From the NCBI GenBank assembly GCA_963761015.1, contig CAVXFL010000009.1, positions 496,001-560,000 on the forward strand: a DNA stretch of 64,000 bases, in the 5' to 3' direction. Made by a program: the position numbers and the translations under genes. The notes under the pieces were generated by a model that was not told the origin of the DNA, made no database searches, and saw nothing but the letters and a program-made list of their open reading frames with translations. Origin of the DNA: CAVXFL01 sp963761015 (GTDB lineage Bacteria > Pseudomonadota > Alphaproteobacteria > Acetobacterales > Acetobacteraceae). Positions 1-8,544 of the stretch are shown piece by piece. How positions within the stretch are numbered: position 1 is the first letter of the stretch; each line of letters begins with the position of its first letter.

Positions 1-2
1 GG

Positions 3-600
3 ATCACACCGGGTTCCACCCAGATGGAGAATGCGAACAGTGAGGCACGAATACGCCTCAAAGGTGGCGCACTCCCGGTGGATGTACTGAAGCCTGCGAA
101 GGAAATCGGGTCATTCAGCGGTGATTTGTTTCGTGGGAACGTGGTAAGGCAGCTCAATCACTGGGGCGTTCAGCACTGGCTTGGAATCCATGATTCCGCG
201 GAACTGTTCTCATCCGCGGCGTCTATGCTCCATCCGACATCTTTGATCCGCTATCCAACCTTTGTGAACGGCGAGGGGTATGCCGGCACACCTGACATGC
301 TCAAGCAACCTTTGTTGAAAAGGCATTTGTACGAGCATTTTGTCAGCGAGATCCCGGAGTTGCCGGACGCTCTGTTCTTCACACTCGGGCCAAAAGTCCA
401 GCGTGTGCTCGATACGTTGGCGCGTGATAGGGTCATTTCTGAAGAGAAAATTCTAGGAGGACTGCTCCATGGCTCGCCAAACAACACATATCGAGTTCGA
501 CTATCTGGTCGGTCCGCGCAACGTACCACCCCCATATCGCACAAATCCAGAGCGATACGATGAGGGTCGGAGGGCGTTCCAAGCGCGTTTCATAAAGTGA
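3..600 (+). pseudogene. Frameshifted, possibly 5'-truncated gene; perhaps uracil-DNA-glycosylase-like
   Basis: The frame is already open at the left edge of the window, so the gene may start outside it; the first internal ATG is at 24. One frame reads as a normal protein to about 490 and then turns into an Arg/Ser-rich tail that stops at 563. The +1 frame from about 487 continues sensibly (EFDYLVGPRNVPPPYR, then a basic C-terminus) and stops at 600, so a single-base indel near 485-495 is likely. The motif LHGSPNNTYR before the break resembles the HPSP loop of uracil-DNA glycosylases, with Gly in place of Pro. That family assignment is a weak inference. The protein is otherwise not recognised. 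Confidence 0.4.
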
Positions 601-743
601 ACGCACGCGTAGCACGCGTAGGGCGGAACAGCGAAGCGCATGCCGCCGATTGGTCCGTTGCCGCGATCTGTCGAGATAAGCTTTTGTCGGTGCCTCGCCG
701 GAAGATCACCCGTTGGGGAAGGAATGGCGGAAGGCGCTTCGCT

Positions 744-1075
744 TCAGGCCCCGCCAATGAGAACGATCAGCCGTTGCGTAAGCGTCGCCAGATCGGCATC
801 GGACACTCGGCCGATCAGCTCACCGAGGGGCTGCGGCGCACCGCGGTCAGCTTCTCGATCTCGACCCAGGACAGCCGCGCAAGCGGAAGAGTATCACTGC
901 TCTGTAAAGGCAAGAGCAGCAAATTTGGCGCAATCTCGGTGCTGGTTATCGGACAGATCAGAACCGAATCCAGCCTGTCGAAGTGGCCGGGCTGCACGAT
1001 CACCGCCGGTCGCGGTTTCCCGGCGTAATTACCCCCCTTGCGGTCGGCGATCGCAACAACGTCACCCCGCCCCAT
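744..1075 (-). CDS. MazF/PemK-type toxin (frameshifted)
   Basis: The N-terminus MGRGDVVAIADRKGGNYAGK followed by PRPAVIVQPGHFD and the ICPITSTE segment is the classic start of PemK/MazF endoribonuclease toxins, which cleave mRNA. The original frame stops at 815, just after the conserved TAVRRS. The neighbouring frame from about 828 continues with LGELIGRVSDADLATLTQRL and stops at 744, which is the usual family C-terminus. So one base is missing or extra near 825. The start overlaps the end of the upstream antitoxin by 14 bases, indicating translational coupling. If the indel is real the toxin is dead; if it is a sequencing error this is an intact toxin of about 110 residues. Confidence 0.75.
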
Positions 1076-1277
1076 CGGTCTCGTCGAAAGCGGATACTCG
1101 CTCCAACCAGTCCAAGCTCGTCTGCTGGTCGGGCGAGGCGTTCACGATTTCGCAGGCACGTCGGGCTTGCTCGGCAAACGCCGCGCTGCGGGTGTCCGGC
1201 ACCCAAATCTGCAGCGCCCGCATTCCTTGCTGTCGCCGCGCCATGCGGTGCCGCGCCATTCGCCGCGCCGATGTCAT
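1062..1277 (-). CDS. MazE-like antitoxin (DUF3018 type)
   Basis: A 71-residue protein with the signature GMRALQIWVPDTR followed by an acidic C-terminal region, typical of the DUF3018 'antitoxin MazE-like' family that precedes PemK/MazF toxins. Antitoxin first, toxin second, with overlapping stop and start, is the normal layout of such modules. The Arg-rich N-terminus would contact DNA and the acidic C-terminus would neutralise the toxin; these roles are inferred from the family. An internal Met at residue 7 is an alternative start. It probably represses its own promoter, but no operator is obvious upstream. Confidence 0.65.
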   Translation of the reverse strand: MTSARRMARHRMARRQQGMRALQIWVPDTRSAAFAEQARRACEIVNASPDQQTSLDWLERVSAFDETDGAG

Positions 1278-1418
1278 CGAACCCTCCGGCCTTCACCGTC
1301 ACACGTGACGGCTGGCCGGGCGCCCGTCAAGCCACCGGTGTGGGCCGGGTTCGACGGAAACCGAGCAAGCAGCCGATCGAAAAACTGCGCGTCCTCGGAC
1401 CGCCAGACATACTAACCG

Positions 1419-1447
1419 TTGACGGATAGAGGAACTAACTATATAAG
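1419..1447 (+). promoter_or_regulatory. Sigma-70-type promoter, near-leaderless
   Basis: TTGACG at 1419-1424, a 17-base spacer, and TATAAG at 1442-1447. The ATG of the next gene follows only six bases after the -10 box, so transcription should begin at or next to the start codon. The flanking ACTAACC and the spacer segment AACTAACT recur in front of the paralogous gene at 43447. Confidence 0.6.
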
Positions 1448-1453
1448 CTGCCG

Positions 1454-2296
1454 ATGTTCGACAGCGCTTCGCCAAACCACCCCGACCGTGCCCCCGCCCC
1501 CGGGCTTGACCCGGGGGTTGCCCTCCAGCTTCCGCCCGACGCCTATCACCACCTGATCCGCACGCTCCGCCTCACCCTGCCGCCGCCCCTCGGCGACAGC
1601 CCCGACGATCTGGTCCGGCGCGATCACGCCGCCGTCGCCCGCATCGCGGCACTCGCTCCCGCCAATGCCGCCGAGGCCGAAATGGCCGCGCAGTTCGTCG
1701 CCGCCTCGGAGCAGTGGAAGGATTGCCTCCGCCTTGCGCAGGAGCCCGCAACGACGCCGCAGTGGGCGGCGAAATGCCGTGCCCAGGCCATCAGCATGAT
1801 GCGGCAGGCGAACAGCGCGCTCAGGCTGGTCCTGCGCATGCAGGAGGCGCGCCGGAAACTGGAGGCGGACCATGCGGCACGCGACCGCGCCGCCTGGGCC
1901 GAACATTGCGCCTTGGCCCTGATGGCCGAGGCGCTGGGGCACCCCGCAAAATCGGGAGATTTTGCGGGGTGCCCGCTCGCGACGCCGCCGGCGCCAGCGC
2001 CGCCGGCAACGGCCGAGCCGCTCGTGCCGGAGCCCGAGCCGAGCGAAGCGCGGCCGAGCGAAGCACCGGCGGAACCCGCCCCGGCGGAGGCCGGGGTCGA
2101 CCTCGTCGCCGCCGCCGAGCGCTACGCGGCCCGCTATCCCGAGCGGGCCGCAGCGATCCGCCGCACTCGGCGGCTGCCCTCTGATGTCCGCTACTTCGTG
2201 CCGTCCGAGGCCGCGCTCGCGTCGGCGCTGATCGCCGCCCACACCCCGGCCTTGGCCGCGCTCGACCGCGAATTCGCCCAGGCCCGCGCGGCTTAG
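1454..2296 (+). CDS. Conserved hypothetical protein, copy 1 of a paralogous pair
   Basis: A 280-residue protein of unknown function. Residues about 25-165 form an Ala/Arg/Glu-rich helical domain containing LPPDAYHHLIRTLRLTLPPP and FVAASEQWKDCLRLAQEP; the rest is a Pro/Ala/Glu-rich linker and a short basic tail. The helical domain is nearly the same as that of the protein encoded at 42689-43447, although the two C-termini differ. Both genes share promoter sequence and the bases around the stop codon. No catalytic motif, signal peptide or membrane segment is visible. The WKDCLRLAQEP segment and conserved Cys hint at a fixed fold, but no role can be stated. A 30-base palindrome at 1945-1975 lies inside the gene between the two domains. 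Confidence 0.7.
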   Translation: MFDSASPNHPDRAPAPGLDPGVALQLPPDAYHHLIRTLRLTLPPPLGDSPDDLVRRDHAAVARIAALAPANAAEAEMAAQFVAASEQWKDCLRLAQEPATTPQWAAKCRAQAISMMRQANSALRLVLRMQEARRKLEADHAARDRAAWAEHCALALMAEALGHPAKSGDFAGCPLATPPAPAPPATAEPLVPEPEPSEARPSEAPAEPAPAEAGVDLVAAAERYAARYPERAAAIRRTRRLPSDVRYFVPSEAALASALIAAHTPALAALDREFAQARAA

Positions 2297-2370
2297 GCGC
2301 CCGGGGCGCGCCCGAAAATCAGACGGGCGAGCGGACCGACTGACGATCATCATCACCACCGCGAAGCCTG

Positions 2371-2387
2371 TCCCGGCGAAAGCCGGA
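2371..2387. repeat. Short GAAA-capped palindrome
   Basis: TCCCGGC-GAAA-GCCGG(A): a small hairpin with a GNRA-type loop. The same core occurs at 27522-27539. It is probably a dispersed intergenic repeat. Confidence 0.4.
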
Positions 2388-2418
2388 AGCGGGGGGCGGG
2401 CCATTGGCGTCGCATCCG

Positions 2419-2474
2419 CAGTCTCACCGCACGATCCGGCGTCGCGCTAAACAGCACAATGAGACGGCGGTGAG
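2419..2474 (-). repeat. 55-bp inverted-repeat element, copy 1
   Basis: Read on the minus strand, this segment matches 42464-42518 on the plus strand in about 43 of 55 bases, including the blocks CTCACCGCCGTCTCATTG and GGATCGT and the closing GTGAGAC. Each copy starts with CTCAC and ends with GTGAG, so it is itself an imperfect inverted repeat. Both copies lie 120-170 bases downstream of the two paralogous genes, in the same orientation relative to the gene. Confidence 0.6.
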
Positions 2475-2559
2475 CCATGGCGCTCGCCGGTATCCGTCGG
2501 CCTTGCCTCGTATCCGGCTCGCTCTCCGCGTGCGCCGGCGCGGTTTCCAAGTCTGAGGG

Positions 2560-2982
2560 CTAACGCCTTGTATTTGGCTCGACCGCGGAATGCGCGCGGC
2601 CTTCGGCTTGCAGCGATTCGGACAACATCGTCGCATCCAGCGGCAGTACCGCGCCCATCCAGAGCGCATGGACCAGATGGTCGGCGCGCTCGTTGTCGGT
2701 GTTCGGATGCACCAGCACCGTCAGTCCCAGCCGGTTGAGCATCAGCCAGGGCACGAACGCCGCGAACACGTCCGGCGCGAACGCCACCTGGAACATGCCC
2801 TGCGGATGCGGCCCGACGGGCCGATCGTGCCAGGCGCCGAGGCGCACCAGGAAGCGCTCGGCGATCCAGCCGCGCACCCGCTCGGCGCGTGCCCGGCTCG
2901 CCGCGTCGTAATAGACGTGGGCGTGGTAGCTGTGGATCTCCGCCAGTTCCCTGGACGCGGCGAGTTCCGGCATCTCCGCCAT
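2560..2982 (-). CDS. DOPA 4,5-dioxygenase family protein
   Basis: A 140-residue protein with the family signatures IHSYHAHVYYD, GPHPQGMFQVAF and the core PWLMLNRLGLTVLVHPNTD. Family members open catechol-type aromatic rings extradiol to the ring hydroxyls; the conserved histidines in HAHVYY, GPHP and LVHP are the likely iron ligands. The ATG lies six bases after the stop of the upstream VOC-family gene, so the two form an operon, and both belong to metal-dependent dioxygenase-type folds. This suggests a shared aromatic-compound pathway, though the substrate cannot be read from sequence. The C-terminal 20 residues are not conserved in character. Confidence 0.8.
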   Translation of the reverse strand: MAEMPELAASRELAEIHSYHAHVYYDAASRARAERVRGWIAERFLVRLGAWHDRPVGPHPQGMFQVAFAPDVFAAFVPWLMLNRLGLTVLVHPNTDNERADHLVHALWMGAVLPLDATMLSESLQAEGRAHSAVEPNTRR

Positions 2983-2988
2983 CGGCTG

Positions 2989-3885
2989 CTAATCCGAATA
3001 CGGCATCGCCCAGGCCCAGGTTTCGTGGCCCGGTGCGAACCGCAGGTTGGTCTGCGCCGGGTTGCGGTTCACCAGCGGGCGCGCGTACAGCGGATGGCGC
3101 ATGCTGCGCACCTCGTGCTCCATCTTGGCCAGAATTTCCCCGCTCTCCACGTCGGAGATGTCTTCGAAACGATACTGGTGCTGGTCGCTTTCCTCGGAGA
3201 TCAGCCCCTTTTCCAGCAGCCGCCGATGCGGGCGGGAAAAGTCGACCAAGGTGATCTGCACATGCGCGCCGTCATAGGGTGCGCTCTCCCGATCCGTTTC
3301 GCGATAGATCAGGTGCTGGTCGGGCCCGACCATCACGCGGGCGAAAGCGCCGTCGTTGTCCTCGCCGGCCTCCGCCAACCCGTCCAGGATTTGGTCGTAG
3401 AACGCGGCGATGCGCCGCGCCGTGCCGAGCCGCACATCGAGTTCCACATACGGCATGCCGAGCGTGACCGGGCCGAACCGCCGGTTCGGTTCGTAGCAGC
3501 GGATGCGATTGCCCCATGGGCCGGTGGTCTCGACAAAGTCGTCGTGCTCGCGGAAGTCGAAGCTGGTGCCTTCGAGATCCTGGCGCACCGCGGCCAACCG
3601 CCGCAGCAGCGCCGCGCGGTCGGGCAGCACCAGCCCGGTATGGCCGCGCACCACCTGCGGGCGGCCGGTGGGCAGATGGAACTGGCTGCGCCCCACGTTG
3701 GCCCACATGTTCGTAATGCCGGTCATCAAATACGGATCGCGTGTCAACCCGAGGCCGCTGATATAGAACAGCGTCGCCAGCCGCTGGTCCGGCACCCTGA
3801 CGTTCACGTGGCCGAGCTCGACGATGTTGCCGAGATCCTCGGCGCTGCGGTCGTAACGGACGACCGCCGTCGCGGCTGCGCTCAT
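2989..3885 (-). CDS. VOC-family (glyoxalase/extradiol-dioxygenase-like) protein
   Basis: About 298 residues with two VOC half-domains: the first begins IVELGHVNVRVPDQRLATLF, the second contains MPYVELDVR and later HVQITLVDFSRPHR. The fold binds a divalent metal and supports dioxygenase, isomerase or lyase chemistry; the exact reaction is not evident. The start was set at 3885 because GAGGGAAAGC lies just upstream; an ATG 60 bases further upstream lacks such a site. It is followed six bases later by the DOPA-dioxygenase-like gene, so the pair probably acts on one aromatic substrate. Confidence 0.75.
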   Translation of the reverse strand: MSAAATAVVRYDRSAEDLGNIVELGHVNVRVPDQRLATLFYISGLGLTRDPYLMTGITNMWANVGRSQFHLPTGRPQVVRGHTGLVLPDRAALLRRLAAVRQDLEGTSFDFREHDDFVETTGPWGNRIRCYEPNRRFGPVTLGMPYVELDVRLGTARRIAAFYDQILDGLAEAGEDNDGAFARVMVGPDQHLIYRETDRESAPYDGAHVQITLVDFSRPHRRLLEKGLISEESDQHQYRFEDISDVESGEILAKMEHEVRSMRHPLYARPLVNRNPAQTNLRFAPGHETWAWAMPYSD

Positions 3886-3982
3886 GCTGCTTTCCCTCGC
3901 CCAGACTGATAGCCGCATCCTGCGATCAATGCCGGGAATTTCCAAGCGGGGCGCGGCGGCAAATCGGCCCGGTAACGTGGAC

Positions 3983-4978
3983 CTAGGCGTCTCGGGGCGG
4001 CACCAGCACGGCCGCGCCGGTCAGCCGTCCGCCGCGCAGCGTGGCAAGCGCCTCGTTGGCCTGGCCGAGCGGGTATTCGCGCGTCTCGGTCACCACCGGG
4101 ATCGTCGGGGCGAGCGCCAGGAACTCCTCGGCGTCGCGGCGGGTCAGGTTGGCGACCGAGCGGATCGTCCGCTCCCGCCACAGCCACTCATAGGGGAAGC
4201 TGGGGATGTCGCTCATGTGGATGCCGCCGCACACGACCACGCCGCCGGGCGCGGTGGCGCGCAGCGCGGCGGGCACGAGCGCGCCGACCGGGGCGAAGAT
4301 CAGCGCCGCGTCGAGCGGCTCGGGCGGGGTTTCGTCGGAGCCGCCGACCCAGCCGCCGGTGAGCCGGCGCGCGAACTCCTGCGCGGCCGTGTCGCCCGGG
4401 CGGGTGAACGCATAAAGCTCGCGGCCCTGATAGCGGGCCACCTGCGCGACGATGTGCGCCGCCGCGCCGAAGCCGTAGATGCCGAGCCGCCGCGCATCCC
4501 CGGCCATCCGCAGCGAGCGGTAGCCGATCAGCCCGGCGCAAAGCAGCGGCGCCGCCGCGGCATCCGCGTAGCCGGCCGGGATGGAGAAGCAGTAGCGCTC
4601 GTCCGCGACGGTGTATTGGGCGTAGCCGCCGTCGATCTGGTAGCCGGTGAAGCGCGCGTAGGGGCAAAGATTCTCCCGCCCGGAGCGGCAATACGCGCAC
4701 TCCCCGCAGGTCCAGCCGAGCCAGGGCACGCCGACCCGGTCGCCCGTGGCGAACCGCTCGACCTCGGCGCCCATGGCCACGATCCGGCCGACGATTTCGT
4801 GGCCAGGAACCAGCGGCAGCTTGGGATCCGGCAGCTCGCCGTCGACCACGTGCAGGTCGGTCCGGCAAACGGCGCAGGCCGCGACCTCGATCAGCACCTG
4901 GCGCGGCCCCGGCTCCGGCCGCGCGACCACCGCCGCCTGCAGCGGGCGATGCGGCTGGCGAAGCACCATGGCGTGCAA
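3983..4978 (-). CDS. Zinc-dependent alcohol dehydrogenase (AdhP/AdhA type)
   Basis: A 331-residue medium-chain dehydrogenase. Catalytic zinc ligands are visible as C38 in CAVCRTDLH and the pair H60-E61 in VPGHE; four cysteines at 91, 94, 97 and 105 bind the structural zinc. The NAD-binding region follows (LGIYGFGAAAHIVAQVARYQ). It has the short spacing of the 'zinc-binding alcohol dehydrogenase family protein' clade and would oxidise primary alcohols or reduce aldehydes with NAD(H). A second Met three codons in is an equally possible start. The gene is divergent from ftsH with a gap of about 100 bases. Confidence 0.85.
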   Translation of the reverse strand: MHAMVLRQPHRPLQAAVVARPEPGPRQVLIEVAACAVCRTDLHVVDGELPDPKLPLVPGHEIVGRIVAMGAEVERFATGDRVGVPWLGWTCGECAYCRSGRENLCPYARFTGYQIDGGYAQYTVADERYCFSIPAGYADAAAAPLLCAGLIGYRSLRMAGDARRLGIYGFGAAAHIVAQVARYQGRELYAFTRPGDTAAQEFARRLTGGWVGGSDETPPEPLDAALIFAPVGALVPAALRATAPGGVVVCGGIHMSDIPSFPYEWLWRERTIRSVANLTRRDAEEFLALAPTIPVVTETREYPLGQANEALATLRGGRLTGAAVLVPPRDA

Positions 4979-5082
4979 GGCGGGGCTCCCTCCCGGTCAA
5001 ATCCGCGCCGGCACTCGATAGCGCCGCTCACCGGCCCGACATGCTATATGTCGACGCCAGCACCCGGGAGAGAGAGCGACCC

Positions 5083-6954
5083 GTGCAGATCAAGCGCGAG
5101 CACCAAATCAATTTCTGGTACATCCTGCTCGCCTTCCTGGCGATCCTGTGGATCCAGGACTGGTTCGTGGCGAACAGCGGGGTCGTCACGATCCCTTACA
5201 GCCATTTCGAGCAACTGCTGAACCAGGGCAAGGTCGACGATCTGGTCGTCGGTTCCGACCATATCACCGGCAAGCTGAAGGACGTGCCCAAGGGCAAGCC
5301 CGACCGCTTCAGCACCAACCGCGTCAGCACCGACCTGGCGAAGGCGCTGACCGCCGCGCATGTCAGGTTTTCCGGCTCGCCGGGGCCCGGCGTGATCGCG
5401 ACCGTGCTCAGTTGGGTCATGCCGGCACTGGTGTTCATTGGCCTCTGGATGTGGCTGATCCGGCCGATGGCGGGGGGCATGGGCGGGATGGGCGGCGGGC
5501 TGATGTCGATCGGCAAGAGCCGCGCGCGCATCTATGTCGAAAGCGACACGAAAACCACGTTCAAGGACGTCGCCGGGGTCGATGAAGCGAAGGAAGAGCT
5601 GAACGAGATCGTCGAATTCCTGAAGGACCCGAAGCGCTACGGCCGGCTCGGCGCGCACATTCCCAAGGGCATTCTGCTGGTCGGCCCGCCCGGTACCGGC
5701 AAGACGCTGCTGGCCCGCGCGGTGGCCGGCGAGGCCGGCGTGCCGTTCTTCTCGATTTCGGGCTCCGAGTTCGTGGAGATGTTCGTGGGCGTCGGCGCGG
5801 CGCGGGTGCGCGACCTGTTCGAGCAGGCGCGCAAGGCGGCGCCGGCGATCATCTTCATCGACGAACTGGATTCGCTCGGCCGCGCGCGTGGCGGCAACAT
5901 TCCGGGCGGCGGCCACGACGAGAAGGAGCAGACGCTCAATCAGTTGCTCGCCGAACTGGACGGGTTCGACCCGTCGATCGGCGTGGTGCTGCTGGGCGCG
6001 ACCAACCGGCCGGAGACGCTCGACCCGGCGCTGCTGCGCGCCGGCCGGTTCGATCGCCAGGTGCTGGTGGACCGGCCCGACCGCAACGGCCGCGCGCAGA
6101 TCCTGCGCATCCACATCAAGAACATCCGGCTCGCGCCCGGCGTGTCGGTCGAGGAGATCGCCGCGCTCACGCCCGGCTTCAGCGGCGCCGATCTCGCCAA
6201 TCTGGTGAACGAGGCGGCGCTGCTGGCCACGCGGCACAACGCCGACGCGGTGACGCTCGGGGACTTCACCGAGGCGATCGAACGCATCATCGCCGGTCTG
6301 GAGAAGCGCAACCGGCTGATGGACCCGCACGAGCGGGAGATCGTGGCGCATCACGAAGTGGGCCACGCGCTCGTCGCCATGGCGCTGCCGAACGTGGACA
6401 AGGTGCAGAAGATCTCGATCATTCCGCACGGATTGGCGGCGCTCGGCTACACGATGCAGCGCCCGACCGAGGACCGCTACCTGATGAGCCGCTCGGAACT
6501 GGTCAATCGCATGACCGTGCTGCTCGGCGGGCGGGCCTCGGAGAGCCTGATGTTCGGCGAGGTTTCGACCGGCGCCGCCGACGACTTGGCGCGCGCGACC
6601 GAGATCGCCCGCGGCATGGTGACGCGTTTCGGCATGGACCCGACGCTCGGGCAGGTCGCCTACGAGCCGCAGCAGCGGCGCGTGATGGCGATGCCGGAGG
6701 GCATGGACTGGCAGCCGCGCAATTTCGGCGAGGAAACCGCGTCGGCGATCGACAAGGCGATGCGCGATCTGGTGGACGGGGCCTACACGCGGGCGCGGGC
6801 GATCCTCGCAAGGAACGACGATCTGCTGCGCCAGAGCGCGCGCCGGCTGTTGCAGAACGAAACCCTCGCCGGCCCCGACCTCGAGGAGATCGCGAGCGCG
6901 GTGCATCCGCTCGAGGAAACCCCGGAAGCGGCCCAGTTGCAGGCGGCGGACTGA
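5083..6954 (+). CDS. ftsH: ATP-dependent zinc metalloprotease FtsH
   Basis: A membrane-anchored AAA+ protease that degrades misfolded and regulatory membrane proteins. Two transmembrane helices (about residues 10-27 and 107-126) flank a periplasmic domain. They are followed by Walker A GPPGTGKT (near residue 201), Walker B IIFIDELD, the arginine-finger region RPETLDPALLRAGRFDRQ, and the M41 zinc site HEVGH (residues 424-428). A GTG at 5083 preceded by GGGAGAGAG is preferred; an in-frame ATG at 5041 would add 14 residues. At about 620 residues without a long acidic tail it may be a second, shorter FtsH paralogue, since the usual ftsH neighbours tilS and folP are absent. Confidence 0.95.
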   Translation: MQIKREHQINFWYILLAFLAILWIQDWFVANSGVVTIPYSHFEQLLNQGKVDDLVVGSDHITGKLKDVPKGKPDRFSTNRVSTDLAKALTAAHVRFSGSPGPGVIATVLSWVMPALVFIGLWMWLIRPMAGGMGGMGGGLMSIGKSRARIYVESDTKTTFKDVAGVDEAKEELNEIVEFLKDPKRYGRLGAHIPKGILLVGPPGTGKTLLARAVAGEAGVPFFSISGSEFVEMFVGVGAARVRDLFEQARKAAPAIIFIDELDSLGRARGGNIPGGGHDEKEQTLNQLLAELDGFDPSIGVVLLGATNRPETLDPALLRAGRFDRQVLVDRPDRNGRAQILRIHIKNIRLAPGVSVEEIAALTPGFSGADLANLVNEAALLATRHNADAVTLGDFTEAIERIIAGLEKRNRLMDPHEREIVAHHEVGHALVAMALPNVDKVQKISIIPHGLAALGYTMQRPTEDRYLMSRSELVNRMTVLLGGRASESLMFGEVSTGAADDLARATEIARGMVTRFGMDPTLGQVAYEPQQRRVMAMPEGMDWQPRNFGEETASAIDKAMRDLVDGAYTRARAILARNDDLLRQSARRLLQNETLAGPDLEEIASAVHPLEETPEAAQLQAAD

Positions 6955-7005
6955 ACGGGGCGGCGCCAACCCGGCGAGGGTCGATCGGCGGCGACGCCCG
7001 CCCGA

Positions 7006-8544
7006 TTACCCCGCCCCCATCCGCGTTTCGTCGACGAAGCGCTCGGTGGATTCGTCGATCGCGCGGGCGCGGCGGCCGGCGGGGTGGTGGACGTAGAGCG
7101 CGCGCCGATCGAGCGCGGCGCCGGTTTGCGCCGGCGGTAGCGGCAGTTCGTAGCGCACCGGCTGCGCGTGGTCGGCGAGTTGCAATTGCGGATTGTAGAC
7201 GGAATTGAACTTCCAGACCATGCGCAGGAAATTGGTCTGTCCGCGGATCAGATGCCGGGCCGCCATCCCGGCGCTCGCGTACAGCGCGTGCCAGCGCAGA
7301 TGCTTGCGGTTCAGCACCTGCTGGGTCTTCACCAGCTCCTCGTAGAATTCCGCCAGCGGCAGCCGGGTCGGCAGCACGGTGTGCTGAATATCGAACAGCC
7401 GGTAGTCGCGGCTGATCAGCCGGCGCTGCTCGCGGTGCCAGATTTCGGTGCCCGGATACGGCGTGTTGACGCTGATGTTCACCACCTCGGGAATTTCCAG
7501 GCACCAGTTACGCAGCGTTTCGAACCGCTCGCGGTCCCAATCGGGGTCGGCGATGATGTTGATGGCGACGCAGATGCCGAGCGAACGGGCGAATTCCAGC
7601 GCCTCGAAATTCTTGTCGAGCGCGACGCGCTTGCGGAACTTCTTCAACCCCTCGTCGTCGATCGCCTCCAGCCCGATGAACATGTATTCCAGCCCGACCT
7701 TGCGCCAGAAGCGGAACACGTCCTTGTGGCGCAACAGCACGTCGCCGCGGGTTTCGAGGTAGTACTGTTTGCGCACGCCGCGGCGCAGCAGCGCCTCGCC
7801 GATTTCCATGCCGTGGCGCTCGTGCACGAAGGCGACGTCGTCCACGATGAACACGCCGGGCTCGCGCAGCCGCGCGACCTCCTCGGCGACCACCTCGGGG
7901 CTCGCGGTGCGGTAGCTGCGGCCATAGAAGGTCCAGGCGCTGCAGAACGTGCAGTCCCAGGGACAGCCGCGCGCGAACTCGATCGAGGCGCAGGGATCGA
8001 GCACGCCGATGAAATATTTGCGCCGATGCCGCAGCAGGTCGCGCGCCGGGCGGATGTCGTCCAGGCTCTGCACGAAGCGGGGCGGTGGTCCTTCGCCCTC
8101 GGCGGTGACCGCGCCGGGCACCGTGTTCAGCCCGCCGCTGCGCGCCGCCAGCAGCAGCGCGCCGATTGCGGCCTCGCCCTCGCCCTTGAGCACGCAGTTG
8201 ATCGCGCCGTCGCCATGCGCCAGCAGGTCCGGCGCCACGAACGACGCGGAATGGCCGCCCACGAAAATGAAGCAGTCCGGCAGCCGGGCGCGGGTCGCGC
8301 GCGCGAGATCGACGATTTCCGGCACGTTCGCCAGGTAGTTGCCGGAGAAGCAAACGGCGTCGGGCCGCCACGCGTCGAGGATGCGGAAGTAATCGCGGTG
8401 GGCCTCCACCTGCAGATCGATGATCTTTACCTCGTGCCCGGCGCGGCGCGCCGCCTCGGCGATCAGTTCAAGGCCGAGCGGCTCCAGGCGCAGGAAGATG
8501 CGCGTGTACATGAGCGCGCCCGGATGGGCGGCCAGCAGTTTCAT
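7006..8544 (-). CDS. hpnR: Hopanoid C-3 methylase HpnR (B12-binding radical SAM)
   Basis: A 512-residue enzyme that adds a methyl group to C-3 of hopanoids. The N-terminal cobalamin-binding domain (about 1-165) starts MKLLAAHPGALMYTRIFLRL. The radical-SAM domain carries the cluster motif C194-x3-C198-x2-C201 in RGCPWDCTFCSAWTFYGRSY. The C-terminal region with NISVNTPYPGTEIW and LRGQTNFLRMVWKFNSVYN matches the HpnR family rather than the C-2 methylase HpnP. The start is fixed by AAGGAGG seven bases upstream. No other hopanoid gene is present; the next gene upstream on the same strand is a sensor kinase 170 bases away, so joint transcription is possible but unproven. Confidence 0.85.
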   Translation of the reverse strand: MKLLAAHPGALMYTRIFLRLEPLGLELIAEAARRAGHEVKIIDLQVEAHRDYFRILDAWRPDAVCFSGNYLANVPEIVDLARATRARLPDCFIFVGGHSASFVAPDLLAHGDGAINCVLKGEGEAAIGALLLAARSGGLNTVPGAVTAEGEGPPPRFVQSLDDIRPARDLLRHRRKYFIGVLDPCASIEFARGCPWDCTFCSAWTFYGRSYRTASPEVVAEEVARLREPGVFIVDDVAFVHERHGMEIGEALLRRGVRKQYYLETRGDVLLRHKDVFRFWRKVGLEYMFIGLEAIDDEGLKKFRKRVALDKNFEALEFARSLGICVAINIIADPDWDRERFETLRNWCLEIPEVVNISVNTPYPGTEIWHREQRRLISRDYRLFDIQHTVLPTRLPLAEFYEELVKTQQVLNRKHLRWHALYASAGMAARHLIRGQTNFLRMVWKFNSVYNPQLQLADHAQPVRYELPLPPAQTGAALDRRALYVHHPAGRRARAIDESTERFVDETRMGAG

